Positions 8,212 to 18,072 are shown, counted from the stretch's first letter. The stretch is DNA of 64,000 nucleotides from Glycomyces paridis (GCF_004912155.1 NZ_STGX01000009.1:145984-209983); one strand, 5' to 3'. Notes: generated from the sequence alone by a model not told the origin. Program-made: numbers and translations.

Positions 8212-10506
8212 ATGACCTCGCCCCAACCCCCCAGGCCCCAGAACCGGACCACCGCGGGGGCGGTCAACGAGGAGACCCTCCACCTACCCCTCACCACCCC
8301 CGGCCCCGCCGTCCCGATGGGCCCGCCGCCCGCCGCCGCCCCCGGACCCTTCCCCCCGCGCACCGCCCCCAACCCCTACCCCCCGCGTCCCGCGTTCAGA
8401 GCCCCCGCCCCGCCCCCGCCCGCCGCCCCGGTCCCCGCGAAGGCCCCGCGTCGCCCGCTCGAACGCTGGGAGGGCGTCGGCTTCCGCCCCGACATCCAAG
8501 GGCTGCGCGCCGTCGCAGTGCTCCTCGTCCTGCTCTCGCACGCCGGGTTCGGGTTCTTCGCGGGCGGCTACGTCGGCGTCGACGTGTTCTTCGTCCTCTC
8601 CGGATTCCTCATCACCTCGCTGCTGGTGAAGGAGGTCTTCGACACCGGGAAGGTGTCCATCGCCGGGTTCTACGCCCGCCGGGCCCGCCGCATCCTCCCC
8701 GCGGCCAGCCTCGTCACCGTCGCCACGATCGCCGGCGCGTGGCTGTGGTTTCCGATCACCCGGCTCGAAGCGGTGATGCAGGACGCGTTCACCGTCATCG
8801 TCTACGTCGTGAACTACCGGCTCATCGCCCAGGAGTCGGAGTACCTCAACGCCGACCAGATGCCCTCGCCGTTCCAGCAGTACTGGTCCCTCGCCGTGGA
8901 GGAGCAGTTCTACCTGGTCTGGCCGCTGCTGCTGCTCGGCCTGCTGCTGCTGGTCAAGAAGGACCCGCGCCGACTGGTGGCCGCCGGTGCCGCGCTCGCC
9001 GCGGCGGTGCTGGTCATCAGCCTGGTCGCGTCGGTCTTCGTCACCGAGCAGGCGCCGACGGCCGCCTACTACGGGGCGCACACCCGGGCCTGGGAGCTCG
9101 CGGCGGGAGCCCTGCTCGCCCTGTCGCTGCCGGTGCTGAAGCGGACGCCGAAATACCTGGCCTGGGTCCTGGGGATCGTCGGCCTCGCCGCGATCGTCGG
9201 TGCGGGGGTGCTGTACTCGGAGGCCACCCCGTTCCCCGGTTACACCGCGATCCTGCCGGTGGTGGGGACGATGCTCGTCATCACCGCCGGCTCGGCCCCC
9301 GGCGCCACCCCGGCCGCCCGACTCCTGGGAACCGGCCCGTTCCAGTTCGTCGGCCGGATCTCCTACAGCCTGTACCTGTGGCACTGGCCGGTGCTCATCC
9401 TCGTGCCGCTCGCGGTCGACGCCGAGCCCTCGATCGCGCTCAACGTCGTGCTCATCCTCGGCTCGTTCGCCTTGGCGCAGCTCTCCTACCGGTACGTCGA
9501 GCAGCCGGTCCGCACGGCGAAGCCGTTCAAGTCCGGCAAGGTGTGGGGGCTGGTCGTCGGCGTCGTCTGCTCGGTCGTGTCGGTCGCCGTCGTGGTCGCC
9601 GCCGTGACGACCGGACCGGTCGCCGGGGACGCGGACGACGACGACCCCCCGGTCGAGGCGATCGAGGAGGTCTCCGCCATGGAGCTGGCCCTCACGGAGG
9701 GTCTGACGCTCGAAACCGTCCCCGAGGACGTGGTCGAGGTGCTCGGCGGGATCCAGGACGACCGAGGCGGCGTGTTCGACAACGGGTGCCTGCTGCCCTT
9801 CGACGCGACCGAGCCTGCGGACGACTGCGTGTTCGGCGACACCGACGCGGACACCACCGTGGTGCTGATGGGCGACTCCCATGCTGCGCAGTGGTTCCCC
9901 GCCGTCGAGGCCATCGCGCTCGAGGCCGGGTGGCGGCTGGTGGTGCACACCAAGGGCTCGTGCCCGGTCGCGTCGGTGACCGTCGACAACGACGCGGTCG
10001 ACGGACGCTACGGCGAATGCGACGACTGGCGCGCGGCGGTGCTCGACGAGATCGACGAACTCGAGCCCGCCATGGTCATCGTCAGCTCCTCCCTCTCCTA
10101 CGACCTGCGCGGCGTCGACGAGGGCGGGTCGGAGGAGTGGGCCGCGGGCTGGTCGAGGGCCGCACGCCGACTGGTGGCGGCCTCACCGAACGTCGTCGCC
10201 CTCACCGACACCCCGAGGGCGCCGTTCGACGCGGCCGACTGCCTCGCGCTGCACCTCGAGGAAGCCACCGAGTGCGTGTTCCCCTCGGAGCCCGCGATGC
10301 TCGACCTGGACTGGCGCGAGGCGGAGGCGGACGCCTGGGAGCGGGAGGGGATCGCCTCGGTCGACACCACCGGATGGTTCTGCATCGACGGATCCTGTCC
10401 GGCGGTCGTGAGCGACACACTCGTCTACCGCGACTCGAACCACATCACGCATCAGTACATGGCGGTGCTGCAACCGCTGCTGGCCGAGGCGCTGCCGCGG
10501 CCGTAG
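8212..10506 (+). CDS. Membrane O-acyltransferase with C-terminal SGNH domain, copy 2
   Basis: A 764-residue paralogue of the preceding gene with the same layout: AT3 domain (about 85-450; catalytic His in LLSHAGFGFF near residue 110, RRARRILPAAS, YSLYLWHWPV) and SGNH domain with 'GDSHAAQWFP' (near residue 552) and 'DSNHITHQ' (near 741). It differs by a Pro-rich cytoplasmic N-terminus of about 80 residues, which recalls the extension on the export permease. The membrane halves are near-identical over long stretches while the SGNH halves have diverged strongly, which suggests duplication followed by different acceptor specificity. ATG 8212 follows GGAGA with a 10-base gap. Confidence 0.88.
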   Translation: MTSPQPPRPQNRTTAGAVNEETLHLPLTTPGPAVPMGPPPAAAPGPFPPRTAPNPYPPRPAFRAPAPPPPAAPVPAKAPRRPLERWEGVGFRPDIQGLRAVAVLLVLLSHAGFGFFAGGYVGVDVFFVLSGFLITSLLVKEVFDTGKVSIAGFYARRARRILPAASLVTVATIAGAWLWFPITRLEAVMQDAFTVIVYVVNYRLIAQESEYLNADQMPSPFQQYWSLAVEEQFYLVWPLLLLGLLLLVKKDPRRLVAAGAALAAAVLVISLVASVFVTEQAPTAAYYGAHTRAWELAAGALLALSLPVLKRTPKYLAWVLGIVGLAAIVGAGVLYSEATPFPGYTAILPVVGTMLVITAGSAPGATPAARLLGTGPFQFVGRISYSLYLWHWPVLILVPLAVDAEPSIALNVVLILGSFALAQLSYRYVEQPVRTAKPFKSGKVWGLVVGVVCSVVSVAVVVAAVTTGPVAGDADDDDPPVEAIEEVSAMELALTEGLTLETVPEDVVEVLGGIQDDRGGVFDNGCLLPFDATEPADDCVFGDTDADTTVVLMGDSHAAQWFPAVEAIALEAGWRLVVHTKGSCPVASVTVDNDAVDGRYGECDDWRAAVLDEIDELEPAMVIVSSSLSYDLRGVDEGGSEEWAAGWSRAARRLVAASPNVVALTDTPRAPFDAADCLALHLEEATECVFPSEPAMLDLDWREAEADAWEREGIASVDTTGWFCIDGSCPAVVSDTLVYRDSNHITHQYMAVLQPLLAEALPRP

Positions 10507-10565
10507 CCCTCCGTACGCCAGGTCGCACCGGAACTCGTGGGCAGGGGGTCTAGCTGCGCACATGC

Positions 10566-10571
10566 TAGCAT
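10566..10571 (+). promoter_or_regulatory. -10 hexamer TAGCAT six bases before the start codon (leaderless)
   Basis: TAGCAT is followed by six bases and then ATG 10578, so transcription would begin at or next to the start codon. No ribosome-binding site is present, which agrees. Confidence 0.6.
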
Positions 10572-10577
10572 CGAGCT

Positions 10578-11237
10578 ATGCCTTACCCCCAGAACCGCTC
10601 TCATTGGACGCCGCGTCCCCACGCCGTCTCGGGCCGACTCGGCCGCGTCGCGGCGTCGGTCGCGGTGCTCGCGTTCCTCGTCGCCGCCTGCTCGGAGGGC
10701 GGGGGCGGCGAGAAGGAGGAGCCGAAGGGGGACCAGACCTCGCCCGCCGTCCAGGAGGTCGAGATCCCCGAGGCCACCGGCCCGCTCGACCTGACGGTCA
10801 CGCCGCCCGCCGGCTACGTCGCGAGCGAGGGCGCCCGCGAGTTCCCCGTCGCGGAGCAGTTCAACGACTACGTGTTCGCCCTCGACGGCGGCGCGGAGAC
10901 CTCCAGGATCTACGTGAGCACCTACCTGCTCGACGCCGCGGTCGAGGAGGACTACGCGGCGCAGCTGGAGTTCGTCAGGTCCTACTTCGAGGCCACCGGG
11001 TACGAGTACACGACGATGAACGACCGCGCGACCATCGTGCACCGCCGCGACGGCGTCATGATGTTCAACGAGTTCACCGACGGCGCCGGGAACGAGCTCA
11101 CCCAGCAGAACCACTTCCTGTTCAAGGAGAACCAGCTGATCCTGGTCACCTGCCAGTGGCACGACGACTTCGACGCCTCGTTCCAGGGCTGCCAGGACGT
11201 CACCGCCAACCTCCAGTTCCCCGAGTGGTGGCTGTAG
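10578..11237 (+). CDS. Small lipoprotein of unknown function
   Basis: A 219-residue secreted lipoprotein. An N-terminal Arg-containing segment is followed by a hydrophobic stretch ending in the lipobox LVAAC (Cys near residue 36), then a charged linker (EGGGGEKEEPKGD) and a compact domain of about 150 residues with two late cysteines (LVTCQW, FQGCQD) that may pair. The fold looks alpha/beta, and 'YVFALDGGAETSRIYVSTYLLD' is split here as two motifs, YVFALDGG and RIYVSTYLLD. I recognise no family with certainty. It sits between the acyltransferases and the glycosyltransferases, so a wall-polymer role is possible. Start ATG 10578 is supported by the leaderless -10. Confidence 0.75.
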   Translation: MPYPQNRSHWTPRPHAVSGRLGRVAASVAVLAFLVAACSEGGGGEKEEPKGDQTSPAVQEVEIPEATGPLDLTVTPPAGYVASEGAREFPVAEQFNDYVFALDGGAETSRIYVSTYLLDAAVEEDYAAQLEFVRSYFEATGYEYTTMNDRATIVHRRDGVMMFNEFTDGAGNELTQQNHFLFKENQLILVTCQWHDDFDASFQGCQDVTANLQFPEWWL

Positions 11238-11276
11238 CCGCCTCGCTCCCCGAGGCGTAGAAGAGCACTGATTCCC

Positions 11277-13288
11277 ATGACTGCCATGCCGACACTCGAC
11301 CGCGCCGCGGCACCGCCGAGCGCCTACGCCGGATTCGCCGCCGCCGCGTCCCTCGACGCGATCACGGTGAAGTCGATCGGCGAGCGGTCCCGCGCCGGGC
11401 GCCTCATGCTCGCCGCCCGAGCCTTCGCCGCCCGTCCCGACCTCGCCCTCGCCGAGGACGCCGACCCCGCGCTCCTCGCCGCCGACCTGGCCGAACCCGC
11501 CGCCGCCGCGGCCCTCGCCCTGGTGCTCGGCACCCAGCCGCTCGACGGCTGGCACCGCCGGCGCGCCCTGGAGCTGTACGACCTCCTCGCCGCGCAGGAG
11601 ACCCCGCTCCACCCGCGCCACCAGGGCATGCACGCCCAACTGCTGCTGCACCTCGGCGAACGGCGCCGCATCGGCAGCACCCTGAAGGCGCACACCGGGA
11701 TCGAGCGGTCCGTCCGCAGGGCCGTCGAGGCCGACCTCGTCCACCCCTCCTCCGGAGGCGAGACCGAGGAGTTCCTGCACCGGTTCAAGCGGTTCGCCGA
11801 ATGGGAGGACGAGCTCGACCTGGTGCTCGCCGACCGCGAAGGCGACCTGCTGGACCGCATCGAGCTGCGGGGCGCGGCCCCCGTCACCGGCGTCCAGCGC
11901 ATCTCCGTCGTCATGTCCTGCCACCGACCCGGCCCCGAACTGCTCACCGCGGTCCGCTCGGTCCGGGCGCAGACCTGGCAGAACTGGGAGCTCCTCCTCG
12001 TCGACGACGCCTCCGGCGCCGGTTTCGGCGAGGTCCTGGAGGCCGCTGCCGCGCTCGACCCGCGCGTGCGGGTGCTCGGCCGCTCCGAGAACGGCGGCAC
12101 CTACACCGCCCGGAACCACGCCCTGCGCCACGCGACCGGCGCGTTCGTCACCGGCCTCGACTCCGACGACTGGGCCCACCCCCGGTGGCTCGAATACCAG
12201 GTCGCGCCGCTGACACAGAACAAGGGCACGGTCATGACCTTCTCCGAGGGCATCAGGGCCACCGGGGACCTGCGGACCGTGCTCTCGCCCGGGAGCCGCC
12301 AGACCGAGATCCGCTCCACCTCGGTCATGTACCGGCGATCCGAGGTCTTCCCGCACGTCGGCTACTTCGACGCGACACGGAAGGCCGCCGACTCCGAGTT
12401 CCGCTTCCGCGTGATCAGCCACTTCGGCGAGGCCGCCGTCCGGGCCGTCCCCGGCCGCCACACCATCGTCCGCAAGCACGACCGCTCACTGTCCAGAAGC
12501 GAGATCGGCGAGGGCTGGCTCAGCCCCGACCGGTACGCCTACGAATCGTCCTTCCGCCAGTGGCACAAGACCATCGAGGACCGGACCGGAGACGCCTTCG
12601 TCGACGCAGAGAACGGGCCGAGGCGATTCTTCGCGCCCGACCCCATCCGCGTCGGCGCCCGCGCCCCCGAGCACGTCGACCTGCTCCTGGTCGGCGACTG
12701 GCGCTTCGACGGGCCCGAGCAGACCGGCCTCCTGCGGTCGGCCGCCGCGAGCGGCGAAGGGACCGTCGCGCTCGCGCACTACTCGCGGCTGGACGCGCTC
12801 TCCACCGAACGCGAACCCATGAGCGCCGAGGCGCTCGCACTCGCCGAGCACCACGGGTGGTCCTTCGTGGACGCCGGCGCCGTCTCGGCCGCGCGGGTGC
12901 GCTTCACCGACGGGCCGACCCGGGACGCCGCCCGGATCGAGTTCCCCCGCCTCGACCACGACGCGGCCTCGACCGCGGTCGAGACCGCCGCCCCGCCGCG
13001 GGGACCCGAGCCCGACGCCGAGCCTGGTCCCGTCCGACCCGCGATGCTCACCCGGGACGGCAGGCGCCTGCTCGCCGCCGCCGCCGCGGCGTCCGCCGCG
13101 GCGCTGGGAGCAGGCCTGGCCGCAGGCCCCGGCGAGCCGGCCGGCCTGGCACTGGTCGCCTTCGGCTGCGTTCTCGGCGCCGGGACCGGCGTCGAAGCGG
13201 CGCGGCAGATCAAACACCGAGTCCTCGGGTGGCTGTGCCCCCCGGCGGCGACCTCGCGGTCGCCGTTCCTTCGAAAGGCAGAGCATGA
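11277..13288 (+). CDS. GT2-family glycosyltransferase with helical N-terminal domain; 3' end unresolved
   Basis: From ATG 11277 the frame encodes an alpha-helical N-terminal domain (about 1-200), a GT-A/GT2 domain beginning 'RISVVMSCHRPGPELL' (about 208) with the metal-binding 'GLDSDDWAHPRW' (about 293), a variable region, and a membrane hairpin near residues 595-650. The same N-domain/GT2 order occurs in the gene at 18275. In the given sequence this frame has no stop and runs through the next gene to 14891. A run of six C at 13238-13243 is suspicious: one extra base there would end the protein at TGA 13286-13288, overlapping the next ATG, and one base fewer would fuse it to the next gene as in the paralogue. 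I give 13288 as the likely end; the literal frame does not stop there. Confidence 0.75.
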
Positions 13289-14823
13289 TCCAGCGTCTCC
13301 GAAAGCTCCTGGGGCGGACCCGAACCCGGACTCGGTTGGGGTTCGCGCTGGTCTTCGCGGCCGCCGTGGCCGCGGCCGTCTACCTCCTCCCCGGGTCGCT
13401 CGGCGTGCCGCTGCTCGCCGCGGCCCTGGTCTTCGAGGCCGCCCTCGGGGTCCTCCTGCTCGTGCAGGTGTTCAACCGGCTCGGGCAGGTCCGCTCGCTG
13501 CGCCGGGACGGGCCCGCCGTCGTGCCGGCGCCGCGCATGACCCCCAGCGAGAGCCGCACCCTCGCCAACTGGAAGGCGCGGCTGTGGAACGGCTTCTCGG
13601 CGACCGCCCTGCCGCTGATGCGCGGCACGGTGTCCTCGGTGCGGACGCCCGTCGCCTACCGGATCGCGACCGCCGAGATCCTCCTCGACTTCTACGACCG
13701 CGAGGCCCAGTGGCGCGCGAGCGGCGTCGACCACGAGTTCGACGTCGTCATCGCCTCCTTCTTCGGCCTCCCGGGCGGCACGACCTCCGCGAACGCCGAG
13801 GAGATCCGCGCCTACCGGAACGCCGGACTGCGCGTGGGGCTGCTGAACTACCCGGTGTTCCGGTGGAACGTGTCCCGCACCATCGACGACAAGATCACCG
13901 ACCTGGTCGACGGCGACCGTGTGGTGCTCATCGGCTACCACGACCGGGTGCGCTGCGACCTGCTCATCGTCCGGTTCCCCGGGGTGGGGATGCAGCTCCT
14001 CGACGACGCCCCCTCGATCGAGGCGGCCGAGAAGGTCCTGGTGGTCAACCAGACCCCGTACTCCTACTACGGCGAGTTCGGCGGGGTCGAGGTCATCTGG
14101 GACGTGCGGACCGTCCGCACCAACCTGACCGCCTGGCTCGGCGAGCACACCTGGTACTCGATCGGCCCGGTCGTCGGCGACGCGCTGCGCGAGCACCACG
14201 CCGAGGAGACCGGCGACGTCGTCTTCGCGGAGGACTTCTGGTTCGAGTCGATCGACATCGCCGAGTGGCGCCGCGAGGGGCGCCGCCCCGGGGACGGGCC
14301 GATCCGGATCGGCCGCCACTCCCGCGACAGCCGCCTCAAGTGGCCGAACGACCCGCTGACGCTCAAGCGGTGCTACCCCGAGGGCGAGGAGTTCGAGATC
14401 CGGGTCCTCGGCGGGGTCGACGCGGCGAGGGAGATCCTCGGCGGCCTGCCCGCGAACTGGGTCGACCAGCCGTTCAACTCCGTGGAGTCCAGGGACTTCC
14501 TCCACGGGCTCGACGTGATGGTCTACTTCATCTCCGCGGACGGCGCCGAGGCGTTCGGTCGCGCGCCGCTGGAGGCGATGGCGGTGGGCCTGCCGTGCGT
14601 GATGGACCGGCGCTTCGAGCCGCTCTTCGGCCCCGCGGCCGTCTACTGCGAGCCCGAGGAGGTCGCGGTGGTCGTCAAGGGCCTGGTGGAGGACCCCGAG
14701 GCGTACGCCGAGCAGTCCCGCAGAGCCTTGGAGTTCGTGAGCGAGCACTTCTCCCACGAGGCGCTGCTGCGCCGGGTCCGCGGGCTCGGCGTCCGCGCGG
14801 CCTCGGAGGCCGCGAGCGTGTGA
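13285..14823 (+). CDS. GT4-like (GT-B) glycosyltransferase with N-terminal membrane hairpin
   Basis: A 512-residue protein. Residues about 15-70 form two hydrophobic spans (FALVFAAAVAAAVYLL and PLLAAALVFEAALGVLLLV), followed by a GT-B glycosyltransferase. The phosphate-loop region reads 'LPGGTTSANAEEI' (about 160-172), and the donor-binding motif 'EAFGRAPLEAMAVGLP' (about 423) is the GT4 E-x7-E signature. ATG 13285 has GAAAGG 9 bases upstream. It is closely related to the C-terminal half of the gene at 18275 and to the gene at 21487. Active-site placement suggests cytoplasmic nucleotide-sugar use at the membrane; sugar and acceptor are unknown. Confidence 0.85.
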   Translation: MIQRLRKLLGRTRTRTRLGFALVFAAAVAAAVYLLPGSLGVPLLAAALVFEAALGVLLLVQVFNRLGQVRSLRRDGPAVVPAPRMTPSESRTLANWKARLWNGFSATALPLMRGTVSSVRTPVAYRIATAEILLDFYDREAQWRASGVDHEFDVVIASFFGLPGGTTSANAEEIRAYRNAGLRVGLLNYPVFRWNVSRTIDDKITDLVDGDRVVLIGYHDRVRCDLLIVRFPGVGMQLLDDAPSIEAAEKVLVVNQTPYSYYGEFGGVEVIWDVRTVRTNLTAWLGEHTWYSIGPVVGDALREHHAEETGDVVFAEDFWFESIDIAEWRREGRRPGDGPIRIGRHSRDSRLKWPNDPLTLKRCYPEGEEFEIRVLGGVDAAREILGGLPANWVDQPFNSVESRDFLHGLDVMVYFISADGAEAFGRAPLEAMAVGLPCVMDRRFEPLFGPAAVYCEPEEVAVVVKGLVEDPEAYAEQSRRALEFVSEHFSHEALLRRVRGLGVRAASEAASV

Positions 14824-14901
14824 ACGCGGCGCCGGTCACGGCGGCGCCCCGGGTCCGGTATGGAATCATGACTCTCATTCATGTCACCTGAGGAGTGGGC
14901 G

Positions 14902-16470
14902 ATGACCGCGCAGACGGACCCGTTCCAGCCGACCCGCGAGGCGCTGGACAAGGAGATCGGCCGCATCTACGGCTCGGTCCCCAAGGACAAGGGCGAGGCC
15001 GGCCTCTACGCCCGCCGCCAGCGGCTCCTCGCCCACCAGGACCGCATCGCCGAACTCGCGGCCCTGGAGCACGCCCCGGAGCACGACTTCTACCTGGCCC
15101 GCATCAAGATGGAGCTCGGCCGTTACGACGAGGCCCTGCTCCTGTGGGACAAGACCCTCCCCGACCACACCTCCAGCCACCACAAGCTCATCCACTACCA
15201 CGCGGCCGTCTGCTACCGGTTTCTCGGCTCCTACGGCAACGCCAGGATGAAGCTCAACGCCGCCAAGCGGCAAGGCCTCGAGCAGCGCCGCTATGACAAG
15301 GAGCTCGCGGCCCTCACCGAGATCGAGAACCTCTACCTCTCCCACCGGCTCGGCGCCGCGTTCTTCGACGCCGCCCGCGCCGGGGAGGGCCCCGCGCCCA
15401 AGCTCGACCACATCGCCGCGGCCCTCGAACTCGGCGACTACACCCCCGAGCAGCGCCGCTCCGTCACCGGCATCTGCGAGGCGGTCGCCGCTGCGGCCCC
15501 CACCGCCGAACCCGAAGAGCCGCCCCGCCCCGAGGGGCGCCTGCGTCGCCTTCTGTCACGGCCCCCCGCGCCCGAACCGGCCCCCGCGCCGGTCGTCGAA
15601 GGCGGCTCCCAGGTGTTCTTCGCCGGATTCGGCTGGACCGGATCGGGCGCGCTCTTCGACTACTACAAGCAGTGCGCGAGCGCGAGCGAGCCGTTCGGGC
15701 CCGCCGAGATCACGTTCTTCCGCAGCGCCGAGTTCCGCACCATCGCCCGGTCCGGCGACCCCGCCGAAGTGTGGGAGGCGCTGACGACCTCGATCGAGCG
15801 GGACGTCATCGGCTTCTCGGGGAGCACCGGCGGCAACCCGCGGTCGTGCGCCTCCAAAGCGCTCGTCCAGGCCGTCGGCACCGACGAGGCGATCGGCCGC
15901 AGGCTCGCCGCCGCCGTGGCCGACCTCGCCGCGGCCTACCGCGAGGGCGCCGTCCGGGAGGGCTTCGGGCGCTTCCTCACCGCCGTCGCGAACCTCCCCG
16001 ACCGCGAGCCGCGCGTCAGCGTCTTCAGCAACGGCATCAACGCCAAGCTCGTCGACCGCATCGACCACTTCCCGAACGGGAAGATCGTGGTCGTGACCCG
16101 GGACATGCGCGACGTCTACGCCTCGCGCATGGTCGAGGCCGACCGCCTCGCGCTCCCCGCCGACCGCTTCATCGGCCACTACTCGCGGGCCGTGGAGGCC
16201 TTCGACGCGGCGGTCGCCAAGCTCGCCCACCCCGAACGCGTCGTCACCGCCCGCTTCGAGGACTTCGTCACCTCGGAGGACTACCGTCGCGAACTCGGCG
16301 CCGAACTGGGACTCGACACCGCCACCGTCGTCGAACGCGAGGGCGCCTACCGGCCCGCCGACTCCCTCGGCAACGTCGGCGTGCACCGCCTCCGCGACGA
16401 CCGGGACGAGCTCGAGCGCATCGGCCGGGCCTTCCCCGAGTCCCTTTGGGACTCAACGGTTCCCGCGTAG
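14902..16470 (+). CDS. TPR-like protein with C-terminal sulfotransferase domain
   Basis: From ATG 14902 the product has 522 residues. The N-terminal half (about 1-190) is helical and TPR-like (LARIKMELGRYDEALLLW and RFLGSYGNARMKLNAAK are repeat-like helical pairs). After a Pro/Ala-rich linker comes a sulfotransferase-type domain (about 225-520). The 5'-phosphosulfate loop appears as 'FFAGFGWTGSGALFDYY' and the 3'-phosphate motif as 'VVVTRDMRDVYASRM', close to the RDPRDVxxS pattern of PAPS-dependent sulfotransferases. AGGAG (14891-14895) six bases upstream favours ATG 14902 over ATG 14881. Lying among glycosyltransferases it probably sulfates the surface polymer. The family is fairly clear, the substrate inferred. 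It ends tail-to-tail with the next gene, overlapping by 18 bases. Confidence 0.75.
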   Translation: MTAQTDPFQPTREALDKEIGRIYGSVPKDKGEAGLYARRQRLLAHQDRIAELAALEHAPEHDFYLARIKMELGRYDEALLLWDKTLPDHTSSHHKLIHYHAAVCYRFLGSYGNARMKLNAAKRQGLEQRRYDKELAALTEIENLYLSHRLGAAFFDAARAGEGPAPKLDHIAAALELGDYTPEQRRSVTGICEAVAAAAPTAEPEEPPRPEGRLRRLLSRPPAPEPAPAPVVEGGSQVFFAGFGWTGSGALFDYYKQCASASEPFGPAEITFFRSAEFRTIARSGDPAEVWEALTTSIERDVIGFSGSTGGNPRSCASKALVQAVGTDEAIGRRLAAAVADLAAAYREGAVREGFGRFLTAVANLPDREPRVSVFSNGINAKLVDRIDHFPNGKIVVVTRDMRDVYASRMVEADRLALPADRFIGHYSRAVEAFDAAVAKLAHPERVVTARFEDFVTSEDYRRELGAELGLDTATVVEREGAYRPADSLGNVGVHRLRDDRDELERIGRAFPESLWDSTVPA

Positions 16471-18057
16471 CCGCCGCAGCGCCGACCTGACCTTCCCGGC
16501 GCCGCGGCGCAACCGGCGCGACAACGGCTGCCGCTTCGGCTTGAGCGCCGCGATCCGCCTGCGCAGCCGCCGCTGCGCCGCGCCGCGGGCGGTCGCCTCC
16601 CGCCCGTGCTCGCGCCGGAGCCGGCGCACCGGCTCCGCGTCCGAGGCGGCGAACCAGTCGCCGCCGTCGACCGAGGCGACGCCCCACACCGCGTCGAGGA
16701 CCGCCGCGGCCGACTCGCCTTCGGCGCGGCACCGCTCCGCGCGTGCGAGCGCGGCGGTCCGATCGAGCACCGCGACCGCCGGACCGGCGTCGGCGCGCAC
16801 GCCGACCTCGACCCGGCCGACGCGCCGCTCGTCGGCGAACGCGACGAGTCCGGCGAGCCCGTCGTACGTGAACGCCGCCCCCGCCGGCAGCGACAGGCGG
16901 AACGGCACCGGAGCGGACGACGCGGGGACCGACTCGACCCGCCGCACCCGCGCCTCCCCGGCGAAGCACTCGCCGATCAGGCGCAGGTCCAGCAGCGGGT
17001 CGGCGAGCGGTGCAACCCGCCCGGCCGCCGACAGCTCGCTCCAGGGGCCGAGCAGCGCGACCGCGACGTCGGACACGGCTCCGCCCAGGACGGAGGACAC
17101 CGTCGCGCGCACCGCTTCGAAGGCTGCGCCGCGGGCGTCCACGACGACCTCGACGTAGGGCACCGTCCAGGACCGCCCCGGCTCCTCGCGGAGGTAGCGC
17201 AGCGACGGCACCCGGTCGGCCAGGAACGGGTGGCGGAACCGCTTCCCCGCCCGGCGGTCCGAGTTCATCTGCGACCGGCCCAGATGCCACGCGCGGGCCT
17301 CGGGGTCGGGGACGAACAGGGCGCCCGCCTGCGCGAGCCGGTAGCCCAGCTCGGTGTCCGAGCCGAGCGGCACGGCCGCGTCCATGCCGCCGCACCCGGT
17401 GTACAGCGACCTGGTGAACGAGATCGTCGCCCCGTTCGCGATCGTGAAGGCGCGCAGCTCGTCCAGGACTCTCCCGCCCCCCTCGCGGACCAGGCCGATC
17501 TCCCAGTCCGCCGAGGCGACCGCGTCCGCGAAGAGCGCGTCCGCGCGGCCCGCCGCCACCGCGTCGCGCACCCCCGCGGGCTCGAAGCCGCCCGCCTCCA
17601 CGTCCGCGAACGCGAGCTTGCCGACCACCACCAGGTAGTCCGCGGCGGCGTGCCAGCGGGCGTGCGCCTCGACGTGGTCCCGCGCAGGGACGAGGTCGGA
17701 GTCCAGCCGGAGGACGACCTCGCCCTCCGCGGCGTCGACCGCGGCCGCGACCGCGGACGGAATGCCCCAGCGCCCTGCCGCCGCCCGCACCAGCCTGGTG
17801 CGCAAGGGCCGCAGCTCGGGCAGCCGCAGCGGCGGTTCGCTGCCGTCGTCGAGGACCACGACGTCCAACAGCGCCTCAGGGTAGGTCTGCGCCGACAGCG
17901 CCGCCAGGAGCAGGTCGAGCCGGTCCTGGCCTCCGTAGGCGGGGACGACGACCGACACCGTCGCAGTGGGGGCCCACGCGCCGAGCGCCGGGCGGGGGAC
18001 CGCGGGGTGGTCGTTCCGGGAGAACCGGGAGGCGGGGGCTGCGTCGAGGGCGTTCAT
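16453..18057 (-). CDS. GT2-family glycosyltransferase
   Basis: A 534-residue GT-A glycosyltransferase. The catalytic domain starts 'TVSVVVPAYGGQDRLDLLL' (about 32) and includes 'VVVLDDGSEPPL' and the metal-binding 'LRLDSDLVPARDH' (about 118), then 'FTGCGGMD'-like acceptor-side residues (LYTGCGGMDAA). The C-terminal 150 residues are variable and end in a very basic tail (RRRIAALKPKRQPLSRRLRR) that may contact membrane lipid or anionic polymer. The start is ATG 18057 or the adjacent TTG 18060; no ribosome site is visible, and a TATCAT hexamer lies immediately upstream. It is divergent from the fused glycosyltransferase gene at 18275 across a 217-base promoter region. Confidence 0.83.
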   Translation of the reverse strand: MNALDAAPASRFSRNDHPAVPRPALGAWAPTATVSVVVPAYGGQDRLDLLLAALSAQTYPEALLDVVVLDDGSEPPLRLPELRPLRTRLVRAAAGRWGIPSAVAAAVDAAEGEVVLRLDSDLVPARDHVEAHARWHAAADYLVVVGKLAFADVEAGGFEPAGVRDAVAAGRADALFADAVASADWEIGLVREGGGRVLDELRAFTIANGATISFTRSLYTGCGGMDAAVPLGSDTELGYRLAQAGALFVPDPEARAWHLGRSQMNSDRRAGKRFRHPFLADRVPSLRYLREEPGRSWTVPYVEVVVDARGAAFEAVRATVSSVLGGAVSDVAVALLGPWSELSAAGRVAPLADPLLDLRLIGECFAGEARVRRVESVPASSAPVPFRLSLPAGAAFTYDGLAGLVAFADERRVGRVEVGVRADAGPAVAVLDRTAALARAERCRAEGESAAAVLDAVWGVASVDGGDWFAASDAEPVRRLRREHGREATARGAAQRRLRRRIAALKPKRQPLSRRLRRGAGKVRSALRRLRGNR

Positions 18058-18066
18058 CAATTCGCC

Positions 18067-18072
18067 ATGATA
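18067..18072 (-). promoter_or_regulatory. -10-like TATCAT just upstream of the minus-strand GT2 gene
   Basis: TATCAT sits six bases before TTG 18060 and nine before ATG 18057, consistent with a leaderless or nearly leaderless transcript. Confidence 0.45.
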
